From Planctomycetota bacterium (GTDB taxonomy: Bacteria; Planctomycetota; UBA1135; JADKAF01), in assembly GCA_016719295.1 (NCBI GenBank), contig JADKAF010000001.1:6386001-6450000 (forward strand): 64,000 nucleotides of DNA, in the 5' to 3' direction. A program made the translations under genes and the position numbers. How positions within the stretch are numbered: position 1 is the first letter of the stretch; every line of letters starts with the position of its first letter. Below, in pieces: positions 48,901-55,987 of this stretch. The notes beneath the pieces are model-generated. The model made no database searches. It saw only the letters and a list, made by a program, of their open reading frames with translations, and had not been told where the DNA came from.

Positions 48901-49102
48901 GCGTGCGCGCGTTCGCGAGCGCGTCTCCGCGGTCGAAGCGCAGGTCGGCTTTCCGCGCGCTCTCGTCGGGGCCGTGGCAGCGGAAGCAGCGGTCCGTGAG
49001 CAGCGCTTGCGCGCGGCGCGCGAGGGCGGCTTCGCTCTGGGCGGGGGCGCGCTCGACCAAGAGGAACGCGAGGGCTAAGCAGAGGCGAGCCGAGCGGGAC
49101 AT
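45944..49102 (-). CDS. PSCyt1/DUF1549/LamG/DUF1553 protein, C-terminus frameshifted
   Basis: 1,052 residues as read from ATG 49102. Signal peptide (LCLALAFLLVERAPA), then a PSCyt1 domain with heme site CFRCH at 39-43; DUF1549 at about 145-350, including a second CARCH near 316; a LamG-like domain at about 430-620; and DUF1553 from about 690. After FAFERLLAR the reading frame becomes Gly/Ala-rich noise. The proper C-terminus (VVLRGLLARERAIYAAQ ... VAAWTVLVQALMNHAEV) is in the next frame and stops at 46024. The shift lies in the GC run at 46227-46234. In Planctomycetes these proteins pair with DUF1501 proteins and may act in extracellular polymer use. Confidence 0.88.
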   Translation of the reverse strand: MSRSARLCLALAFLLVERAPAQSEAALARRAQALLTDRCFRCHGPDESARKADLRFDRGDALANARTREEMQRRLRATDPDERMPPPEAHLELDAEELALLERWLASGAPTTEHWAFRALEAPAVPSVRDERWPQQELDRFVLASLEERGLAPQPPAAPELWLRRVCFDLTGLPPRAEQLASLRADASQEQRARVVDELLASPAAAEHMAARWLDLARYGDTFGYQSDVEMEVWPWRDWVLRAFQQNLPYDQFLTWQLAGDLLPEPSDDQITATAWNRLHRQTNEGGSIDEEFRVEYVADRIATAGTAFLGLTLECARCHDHKIDPISQRDYYGLFALFQNIDESGLYSHFTRATPTPTQLLYREGEREQHAALRAEIEAAERALGEAEVLAHLAGAARAPEPLPLPTTVARFGFDAEENGARRFEGPESIEGFRGQALRFDGESGVGFGALGAIGRHEVLSIALRVMPPPRAKEKKVLLHRTIAGPDAGSRGYELTLEDGHLELRFTHFWPGNAIAVRTREPLPEGAWVHLAFAYDGSSRAQGLRLWIDGERATLDVVRDRLTRDFTYRGEWGDSTNVELTLAARFRDLGFVGGAIDELEIYSLALTDLEARALAQGATSIDVRENTPADRELYAAHFAERSDATAAAARAALRALRARENELSHRVRELMVMREEPQPKPAHVLRRGAYDQPMERVAPGFPSAIFAVDPALPKNRLGLARWLTDPRHPLTARVAANRLWMQLFGRGLSATPENFGLLGHEPEHTALLDHLASELVRSGWNQRSLLRTIALSATYAQRSQAPAELLRDDPLNALLARGRSRPLAAEELRDTALAASGLLVAKLGGPSVKPYQPAGLWEDAGTGKHYAQDHGEALYRRSLYTFWRRTMPPPGLSCFDAPTREVARARREPTQTPLQALVLLNDPQMVEAARVLAEELLALAADDEQRMTFAFERLLARAARAGTCGAAWIAGAGARDLCGAAGAGGGVAEGWGEGAARGARGLGGRGVDGAGAGVDEPCGSAGVAVGGRWLRCRHPRHWDDGAVPVSGTVIR
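46227..46234 (-). other. Frameshift site in the DUF1553 gene
   Basis: GCGCGCGC run. Read on the minus strand, the sequence up to here encodes conserved DUF1553 residues in one frame, and right after it the conserved end of the family continues in another frame. Restoring one lost GC dinucleotide joins the two into ERLLARAPREQERVVLRGLL. Either a true slippage mutation or an assembly error. Confidence 0.8.
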
Positions 49103-49356
49103 GTGCCGGTGGAGGTCCTTCGCGGTGAGTGTCGCGCAAGATCGCACGGATCCGCTCGCGAAGCGATCGGCTCGGCGCTGGTCGCGGGCGACCGCGGGTG
49201 GTGAAGGGCGACCGCCGCCGGGCGCCCGCGTGGGCGCGAGCCGAGGCGGTCCGCGCGAGCGCAAGTCGTTCCGCAGGCGTGGCTTCGGGCGAAGTTGCGA
49301 GAATCCGCGCGGCGCGGCACTCCGCGTGCACTGCTCGTGCGCGGAGGAACCCACCG

Positions 49357-49977
49357 ATGTCCGCACTCGCGCTCGCCGAACGCCCCGTCGCCCCTGGTCG
49401 CCGTGCCTCGTTCGATCCCGACGTGGTCGCCGCCGCCGCGCGGGGGGACGCGGAGGCCTTCGCGCTCCTCTACGAGCAGCTCGTCGCGCCGATCACGGCG
49501 ACGGTGGAGCGCTTGGTCGGCGGCGTGCTCCCGAACGACGTACCCGACGTGGTGCAGGACATTTTCCGGCGCCTCGCGCGCGAGCTGCACCGCTGGACCC
49601 CGGCGCGCGGCGCGTCGCTGAACACCTGGACCTACACGCTGGTCCGCAACCATTGCTTCGATGTGCTGAAGCGGAAGCGGCTGCCGATGGTCGCGCTCGA
49701 CGGGCGTGTCGCGGAGGCCGCCGCGGCGCTGGAGGCACGCGAGCCTTCGGTGCCGGAGCTGCTGGCCTTCGAGGAGCTGCGCCAGAGCGCCGCCGAGGCC
49801 ATCGCGCGCTTGCCGCAGGAGCAGCGCACGATCGTGCGCCTCCGCGTCGAGGAGCAGAAGGAGCCGCTCGAGATCGCCGCGGTGCTGGGGCTGGCGCTCG
49901 GGACGGTGAAGTCGCGGCTCGCCCGCGCGCGCATGGCGCTCCGCCACGAGCTGCGCGCGTTCCTCGCGGCATCGTAG
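49357..49977 (+). CDS. ECF-type RNA polymerase sigma factor
   Basis: 206 residues from ATG 49357 with GGAGG about ten bases upstream (49343-49347). Region 2: AAARGDAEAFALLYEQL, NDVPDVVQDIFRRLARELHRW, NTWTYTLVRNHCFDVLKRKR. Region 4: AIARLPQEQRTIVRLRVEEQ, PLEIAAVLGLALGTVKSRLARAR, the classic HTH. It is the first gene of a three-gene plus-strand cluster (50 bases before the histidine kinase) and is divergent from the DUF1553 gene. No anti-sigma gene adjoins it, so control may involve the two-component pair. Confidence 0.92.
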   Translation: MSALALAERPVAPGRRASFDPDVVAAAARGDAEAFALLYEQLVAPITATVERLVGGVLPNDVPDVVQDIFRRLARELHRWTPARGASLNTWTYTLVRNHCFDVLKRKRLPMVALDGRVAEAAAALEAREPSVPELLAFEELRQSAAEAIARLPQEQRTIVRLRVEEQKEPLEIAAVLGLALGTVKSRLARARMALRHELRAFLAAS

Positions 49978-50027
49978 GTGAGCGTGCGCGCGCGCGGGCT
50001 TGCTAAGCTCTGCGCTCCGCCCCTCCC

Positions 50028-52808
50028 ATGAACGTCACCCAGAAGCTGATCCTGCTGCTGCTCTGCGCGGCGATCCTGCCGCTGCTGCTCGGCGCGTGGC
50101 TCGCGTGGCCGAGCGCGGCCGATGCGCTCGAGCGCGCGGAGACCGCGCGCTTGGCGTCGGAAGCACGGGCCGCGGCACGCGATCTCGCGCAGCTCGCGAG
50201 TCGCGCGCGAACCGAGTTGCAGCGCTTCGCGGAGAGTGAACAGATCCGGGCGCTGCTCGAGGGCGCGCGAGCCGGCGAGCTGTTGCGCTTCCCTTCGATC
50301 GGGCCGACCTTCGAGTTCGCGGTGCTCTATGGCGCGGACGGCAGTGCGGTGGCGGTGAGCGAGGAGCTGCGTATCGCGCCGACGGATCCTGCCCCGACCG
50401 CACTGCCGCACGAGAGCGTCGCGGTGCTGGAGGAGTGGCTGCGAACCGGGGGCGAGAACGCGGCGCACTTCATCTGCAGCATGCGCGCGCGCGAGCTCGC
50501 TCTGCCGAGCCGGAAGCGCGACTTCTGCATGGGCTTCGTTCGCGCCGTGCCGGGTGACATGCGCGGCTGGGTCTACGCCTCGGTCTGTTGGAACTGCGCC
50601 GTCGACTGCCTGGACGATTCCGCGCGCGGCATGCTCGAGGGCGCCGAGCGACCGAGCGATCTCCGCTTCGCCTTGATCAGCGAAGCGCCGCTCGGCTTCG
50701 TGGGCGCGAAGCAGCCGCGCGCCGAGCCCGTGCAGCAGCTCCTGCCCGAGCTCCTGGATTGGATGGCGAGCGGGCGCACGGGGGGGCGCAGCACTTGGGG
50801 TGGGGAGCCGGTGGCCCTCGGCTTGGCGCCGATCCGCCTCGCGGCCGATCGACCGGAAGATCGCTGGTGGGTGGCGACGGCGCAGCCGCTCGCCTCGTCG
50901 AGCTTGGCGCTCCGCATGCTGCGCGGCGAGCTCCTCGGCGCCTTGCTGGCCGCCGCGGCGCTCGCGGTGCTACTCGCGGCGCTCGTCGGCACGCGCGCTT
51001 CGCGCCGCCTCCGCGCGCTCGCGACGCGGGCCGCCGATCTCGGTGGGAGGAAGAGTTCCCCTGCACCGGCCGAAGCGTCGCGTGGCGATGAGATCACGGC
51101 GCTGGCGACCTCGTTCGATCGGTTGGAGCGCGATCTCGAGCAGAAGCGCACGCAGCTCCGCGCCGCGCTGCGCCGCCTCGACGATCTCGTGCGCTCGACG
51201 CCGGATCCGCTGCTGACGCTCGATCGCGCAGGGTGCCTTCTCGACGCGAATCCGGCGGGCCGGGCGCTGCTCGGCGGCGCGCTCGCCGAGCTCCGCGGTC
51301 AGTCCATCGCGACGCTGCTGCCGACGGCGAACGACGAGAGGTCGTGGGAGAGCGCCTGCGAGCGCGCCGCGAGCTCCGGCGAGCTCGCGCACTTCGCGGT
51401 ACGCGCGGCCGGGAGCTCCTCTGTGTCGAGCTTCGACGTCGCGGTGGCGCCGGTGCGCGATCGCGCCCGTCGCATCGTGCACGTGCTCGCGATCCTGCGC
51501 GATCAGACCGAGCGCGAACGCGCGCGCGAAGCGGCGGCGAAGCAACACGCGGTGCTGGATCGACTCTACGGGTTGCGCGAGCGCGGCGCGGCCGTCGGTC
51601 GCGCGCGCTTCGATGCCGCCTCCGAGCTCTTGCGCGCCGAGCTCTCGGCGGCGTTCTCCGGGGCCTTCCTCGAAGAGCATGGCGCGTTGCGCTGGATCGG
51701 GCTCGCCGCGAGCGATGGTGCCGAAGGCTTCACCGCGTGCCGCAGCGTGGAGGAGCTCCGCGCGCGCGCTGCCGAGCACGGCCTCGCGCTCGTGATCGAG
51801 CGCCCGCTCCAGGATCGCCGCGGCGAGCGGCGCGGCGGCGTCGTCCTCGGGCGCGCCGAGGCCTCGACCGCGCATGCGGAGGACGTTCCGCTGCTCGAGC
51901 TCTTCGCGCGCTGGATCGGCGTCGAGCTCGAGGTCGAACGCTTGCAGCGCTCCGCGCTGCAGCACGAGAAGATGATCACGGTGGGCGGCCTCGCCGCGGG
52001 CATCGCGCACGAGCTCAACAACCCGCTCGCAGCGGTCTTGCAGAACCTGAAGCTCCTGGCCTACGCGATCGATCCCGCGGATCGACTCGCGCTGCAGCGG
52101 CTCCGCGAGAGCGGGCTCGACGAACCCTCGATCCGCGCCCTCGGCGAGTATCGCGAGCGCTTCCTCACCCGCTACGTGGAGCGCATCGAGCAAGCCGGGA
52201 CGCGCGCCGCGGCGATCGTCGCGGATCTCCTGAGCTTCAGCCGCGACGGCAAGCCCGCGCTGCAGCCGACGCCCACGCAGGAGCTCCTGCGGCGCGCGCT
52301 CTCCCTCGCGCGTCTCGACGTCGAGGCCGCCTCTGCGGGGCTGCCGGCGCCGATCGAGCTCGCCGTGGAGATCGAGCCGGGCGCGGAGGAGCTGCTCTGC
52401 GACGCGCGGCAGATCGAACAGGTGCTCCTGAACCTCGTGCAGAACGCGACGCACGCGCTGCGCGAGATGCCGGAGAGCGCGCGCGAAGGGCGCACCGCGC
52501 CGCGCATCGAGCTACGCGTGCGCCCGCTCGCGCCGGGGCGCGTCGAGATCTCGGTCAGCGACAACGGTCCCGGCATCGCGGTCGATCCGCCGGAGCGCGT
52601 CTTCGAGCCCTTCTTCACGACGAAGGAGGTCGGGCGCGGGACCGGGCTCGGGCTCTACGTGTGCTGGTTCCTCGTGGTGGAAGCGCACGGCGGGGCGATC
52701 CGCGTGCACTCGCGAGCGGGCGGAGGCGCGCGCTTCGAGGTCGAGCTCGCGGGCGGCGCGCGCGCGGAGGATCGAGCCGCGCTCATCGGCGGGGAGCGCT
52801 TCGCATGA
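50028..52808 (+). CDS. Membrane sensor histidine kinase (PAS, GAF-like)
   Basis: 926 residues. Two membrane helices (about 5-25 and 303-323) enclose a ~275-residue external sensor region of unknown class. Then a HAMP-like linker, a PAS domain at about 385-500 (LVRSTPDPLLTLDRAGCLLDA), a GAF-like segment (about 505-635), the H-box GIAHELNNPLAAVLQN near residue 660, and the ATPase with the N-box NLVQNATHAL, DNGPGIA and GTGLGLYVCW. The stop overlaps the start of the response-regulator gene (ATGA), so the two are one operon. Signal unknown. Confidence 0.93.
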   Translation: MNVTQKLILLLLCAAILPLLLGAWLAWPSAADALERAETARLASEARAAARDLAQLASRARTELQRFAESEQIRALLEGARAGELLRFPSIGPTFEFAVLYGADGSAVAVSEELRIAPTDPAPTALPHESVAVLEEWLRTGGENAAHFICSMRARELALPSRKRDFCMGFVRAVPGDMRGWVYASVCWNCAVDCLDDSARGMLEGAERPSDLRFALISEAPLGFVGAKQPRAEPVQQLLPELLDWMASGRTGGRSTWGGEPVALGLAPIRLAADRPEDRWWVATAQPLASSSLALRMLRGELLGALLAAAALAVLLAALVGTRASRRLRALATRAADLGGRKSSPAPAEASRGDEITALATSFDRLERDLEQKRTQLRAALRRLDDLVRSTPDPLLTLDRAGCLLDANPAGRALLGGALAELRGQSIATLLPTANDERSWESACERAASSGELAHFAVRAAGSSSVSSFDVAVAPVRDRARRIVHVLAILRDQTERERAREAAAKQHAVLDRLYGLRERGAAVGRARFDAASELLRAELSAAFSGAFLEEHGALRWIGLAASDGAEGFTACRSVEELRARAAEHGLALVIERPLQDRRGERRGGVVLGRAEASTAHAEDVPLLELFARWIGVELEVERLQRSALQHEKMITVGGLAAGIAHELNNPLAAVLQNLKLLAYAIDPADRLALQRLRESGLDEPSIRALGEYRERFLTRYVERIEQAGTRAAAIVADLLSFSRDGKPALQPTPTQELLRRALSLARLDVEAASAGLPAPIELAVEIEPGAEELLCDARQIEQVLLNLVQNATHALREMPESAREGRTAPRIELRVRPLAPGRVEISVSDNGPGIAVDPPERVFEPFFTTKEVGRGTGLGLYVCWFLVVEAHGGAIRVHSRAGGGARFEVELAGGARAEDRAALIGGERFA

Positions 52809-54178
52809 GCCGCATCCTCGTCGTCGACGACGAGAGCGCCGTACGCGCGAGCTTGGCGGAGCTGCTCGCCGAACGCCTAGGCCACGAAGTCGTGGAAGCG
52901 CGCGATGGGGTCGAGGCCTTCGAAGCGCTGCAGCGCGAGAGCTTCGATCTCGTGCTCGCCGATCTCTTGATGCCACGCCTGGGTGGCATCGAGCTGATCC
53001 AGCGCGCGCTGCAGCGCACGCCCGAGCTGCCCATCGTCGTGATCTCCGGCACGGGCCGCTTCCGCGACGTGGTGGACGCGCTGCGCGCGGGGGCCTACGA
53101 CTTCCTGCAGAAGCCCATCGCGGATCTCGACGAACTCGAGGCGCTCGTCGCGCGCGCGCTGGAGCGCGGGCGGCTGCGCCGCGAGAACGCTTCGCTCCGC
53201 GACGAGGTGGAGCAGCGCGTGGCGGGGCCGTTCCTGGCACCTCGTTCGCCCGCCGCGCGCGAAGCGCTGCAGCTCGCCGAGCGCGTCGCGCGCACGACGA
53301 CGACGGTGCTGCTGCTCGGCGAGAGCGGCACCGGCAAGGAAGTGCTCGCGCGGCGCATCCACGCGCTGAGCGAGCGCGCGCGCGGGCCCTTCGTCGGGGT
53401 GAACTGCGCCGCGCTGCCGCCCGACCTCGCCGAGGCGGAGCTCTTCGGCCACGAGCGCGGGGCGTTCACCGGGGCCGATCGCGCGCGAGCGGGTCGCTTC
53501 GAGAGCGCGCACGGCGGGACCCTCTTCCTCGACGAGATCGGCGAGATGCCGCTCGCGCTGCAGGCGAAGCTCCTGCGCGTGCTGCAAGAGCGCGAGATCC
53601 AGCCGCTCGGCAGCGATCGCACGAAGCGCATCGATGTGCGCGTCATCGCCGCGACGCATCGCGACCTCGAGGCCGAAGTTCGTGCGGGTCGCTTCCGCGA
53701 GGATCTCTACTACCGCATCCGGGTCTTCGTCGTGCGTCTGCCGCCGCTCCGCGAGCGGAGCGAGGACCTGCCCGAGCTCGCCGAGCACTTCGTCGCGCGC
53801 TGCGCCGCGCAGATGGGGCGAGCGCGGCCGAGCCTCGCGCCGGACGCCCTCGCGGCGCTGCAAGCGCATACCTGGCCCGGCAACGTGCGCGAGCTCGAGA
53901 ACGCGATCGAGCGCGCGCTGATCCTCTGCGAGGGCGAGCGCATCGATGCGCGCCACCTCGGCGCGTTGGCGCTCCCGGGGCGCGCGCGGAGCGGCGCGAG
54001 CAGCTCCGCGATCTTCGAGCTGCCGCCGGGCGGCATGCCGCTCGCCGAGCTCGAGCGCGTCGCGATCGAGAGCGCGCTGCGCCAAGCCGGTGGCAACGTC
54101 GCCGAAGCCGCGCGCCTCCTCGACCTCGATCGCGGTACGCTGCGCCATCGACTGCGCAAGTACGGCTTGGGGCGCTGA
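52805..54178 (+). CDS. NtrC-family response regulator (receiver/sigma-54 AAA+/Fis HTH)
   Basis: 457 residues. Receiver domain 1-120 with acidic pair Asp8/Asp9 and phosphoacceptor Asp53 (VLADLLMPR), Lys near 105 in FLQKP. The sigma-54 activator domain follows with GESGTGKE, GAFTGA (ERGAFTGADRARAG), LFLDEIGE and the arginine-finger region LREDLYYRIR, then a Fis-type HTH (VAEAARLLDLDRGTLRHRLRKYG). Start ATG overlaps the kinase stop as ATGA. It should switch on sigma-54 promoters when phosphorylated by the adjacent kinase. The same operon begins with an ECF sigma factor, an unusual mix of two alternative sigma systems. Confidence 0.95.
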   Translation: MSRILVVDDESAVRASLAELLAERLGHEVVEARDGVEAFEALQRESFDLVLADLLMPRLGGIELIQRALQRTPELPIVVISGTGRFRDVVDALRAGAYDFLQKPIADLDELEALVARALERGRLRRENASLRDEVEQRVAGPFLAPRSPAAREALQLAERVARTTTTVLLLGESGTGKEVLARRIHALSERARGPFVGVNCAALPPDLAEAELFGHERGAFTGADRARAGRFESAHGGTLFLDEIGEMPLALQAKLLRVLQEREIQPLGSDRTKRIDVRVIAATHRDLEAEVRAGRFREDLYYRIRVFVVRLPPLRERSEDLPELAEHFVARCAAQMGRARPSLAPDALAALQAHTWPGNVRELENAIERALILCEGERIDARHLGALALPGRARSGASSSAIFELPPGGMPLAELERVAIESALRQAGGNVAEAARLLDLDRGTLRHRLRKYGLGR

Positions 54179-54264
54179 GCTCCGGGAGGGGATGGCGCTG
54201 GCGCGGCGCGCGTAGGATCGTGTGCCACTGGTTGCCCCTCCGCTCGTTGCTCCCTGGCGCTCCG

Positions 54265-55056
54265 ATGACCTACCCCGAGACATCGAACTCCGAAGCTCCG
54301 TTCGAGCTCCCGCGCCTCGGCTCGGTTCCTCGCGAGGCGCGGTTGCGGCGGAGCCGTGTGTTCCTCTTCGCGTTCGTGCTGCTGCTCGGCGCGGGGCTGG
54401 CGGGCGGCATCGCGTATGGCGGCCGCTCCGAGTACCTGTGGATGCTGGCGCTCGCTCAGGAGGGCGCGACCACCGACGCCACGCTGGTGGCGAAGGAGCG
54501 GCGCGGGGGTAAGTCGAAGCGCTACGAGTTCGACTTCACCTACATGGTGGAGGGCCGAGCGTATCGGGGGTCGGGCGACGTGGAGCGCGAGATCTACGAC
54601 GAGCTCGAGATCGGGACCAGCTTGCTGCTCACGTATCTGCCGGCCGATCCCTGGCACTGCCAGCTCGGTCGCGTCGACGATTCGATGGCGCGAAAGCGAC
54701 GCAACGAGCTCTGGATCATTGGAGGCATCATCGGCGGCGGATTGCTTCTGGTAGCGCTGCTGATGGGGAAGCACTTCCGCAGCCGCGTGCTGCTGCTGCG
54801 GCGCGGCAGCGTGCGCGAAGCGCGCGTCACCGAGGTGAAGGACGTGAAGAAGGCGCAGGTCGCGGTGCGCTACGAGTTCCGCGATGGCGAGGGGATCGAG
54901 CGGCGCGGGCGAACCTTGCTGCCTGCCAAAGATCGGGGGATCGCCGTCGGCGATCCCCTCGCGGTGCTGCACGACCCGCACGCGCCGAAGCGCTTCGAGG
55001 TCGTCGAGCGGGTGCTCTGCGTCGCGGAGCTCTCGAGGCTCAGCGGCCGGAGCTGA
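54265..55056 (+). CDS. DUF3592-type membrane protein
   Basis: 263 residues from ATG 54265. Membrane helices at about 30-50 and 152-174 (WIIGGIIGGGLLLVALLMG). Between and after them lie two strand-rich segments of DUF3592 type: ATTDATLVAKERRGG, FDFTYMVEGRAYRG and SLLLTYLPADPWHCQLG, repeated as VREARVTEVKDV, VAVRYEFRDGEG and PLAVLHDPHAPKRFEV. So it is a tandem duplication of the module. Role unknown. It converges on the TPR protein gene and overlaps its end by 17 bases. Confidence 0.8.
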   Translation: MTYPETSNSEAPFELPRLGSVPREARLRRSRVFLFAFVLLLGAGLAGGIAYGGRSEYLWMLALAQEGATTDATLVAKERRGGKSKRYEFDFTYMVEGRAYRGSGDVEREIYDELEIGTSLLLTYLPADPWHCQLGRVDDSMARKRRNELWIIGGIIGGGLLLVALLMGKHFRSRVLLLRRGSVREARVTEVKDVKKAQVAVRYEFRDGEGIERRGRTLLPAKDRGIAVGDPLAVLHDPHAPKRFEVVERVLCVAELSRLSGRS

Positions 55057-55942
55057 GCTGGAGCTGCTTCTGCAGCTCGGTGTTGTTCGGGAAGAGCCCG
55101 GCTCCCGCGTTCCACGTCGCGCGCGCCTTCTCGCCCTGGCCGATGGCCTGGTACATGTTGCCGAGGAAGATGTAGGTCTGTGCGTGGTGCGGGCGCGACT
55201 CCGAGCGCTGCTGCTGCTCGAGGAGCGTCTCGAACTGGCGGATCGCCTCGCCTTGCTTGCCGAAGGCCGCGGGCCAGTTGGAGAGCGAGATGGCCTTGGT
55301 GAAGCGCGCCTCCCAGTGGTTGGGATCGATCTCGAGCGCTTCGTTCACCGCCGCGTCGACCTTCATCGCCCACTTGCCCGCCATCGGGCCGGCGCCGGCT
55401 TCGAAGATCTTCTGCACGTAGGCGTTGGCGAGCTCGACCTTCAGGTCAGGGTTGTAGGGCTCGTCCTTCGCGCGCTGCTCGAAGAGCGCCACGACTTCGT
55501 CCAGCTTGCCGGCCTTCTTGATCTTCTCCCAGAGCTCGGTCTTCGCCTGGCCGCTCAGCTCCTTAGAACGCAGATCCGCGATCGCCGCGGCGAGATCGAA
55601 CGCGGGAGCTTCCGCAGCGGGCGTCGGCGCGCTGCTCGCGGCGATCGGCGAAGGCTCGCTCGAGCTCTGCTTCGCGGCGTCGCGCGCGGCGGCTTCCATC
55701 GCCTGCGCGCGCTCGGAGCGACGCGTGGTCTCGGTGGTCAGGCGCTCTTCGAAGCCGCGCAGCGCGAGGCTCTGCTCTTCGTTCGTGCGCTCCAAGCTCT
55801 CGAGTCGGGAGACCACGGCGTCGAGGCGCTCGGCGACGCGCGCGGAGCTCTGGTCCTCGGCGGGGCGCAGCGCGACGAGGGCGATGGTTCCGGAAGCGGC
55901 GCAGAGAGCGGCGGCGCCGACGACGAGGGCGATGGTGTTCAT
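55040..55942 (-). CDS. Membrane-anchored coiled-coil/TPR protein
   Basis: 300 residues. An N-terminal hydrophobic helix (TIALVVGAAALCAASGTIALVAL) anchors it, then a coiled coil (about 30-75) of Glu/Arg heptads, an Ala/Pro/Ser-rich linker and TPR-like repeats from about 115: LDEVVALFEQRAKDEPYNPDL, AVNEALEIDPNHWEARFTK, AIRQFETLLEQQQ and ATWNAGAGLFPNN. It is the last gene of the ECF operon, 45 bases after the membrane protein gene. TPR regions bind proteins; the function is unknown. Confidence 0.82.
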   Translation of the reverse strand: MNTIALVVGAAALCAASGTIALVALRPAEDQSSARVAERLDAVVSRLESLERTNEEQSLALRGFEERLTTETTRRSERAQAMEAAARDAAKQSSSEPSPIAASSAPTPAAEAPAFDLAAAIADLRSKELSGQAKTELWEKIKKAGKLDEVVALFEQRAKDEPYNPDLKVELANAYVQKIFEAGAGPMAGKWAMKVDAAVNEALEIDPNHWEARFTKAISLSNWPAAFGKQGEAIRQFETLLEQQQRSESRPHHAQTYIFLGNMYQAIGQGEKARATWNAGAGLFPNNTELQKQLQLSSGR

Positions 55943-55987
55943 GGGCTGCGAGTCGGTGAGAGGCGCGCCGGGGCGGCGCGGAGGCGT

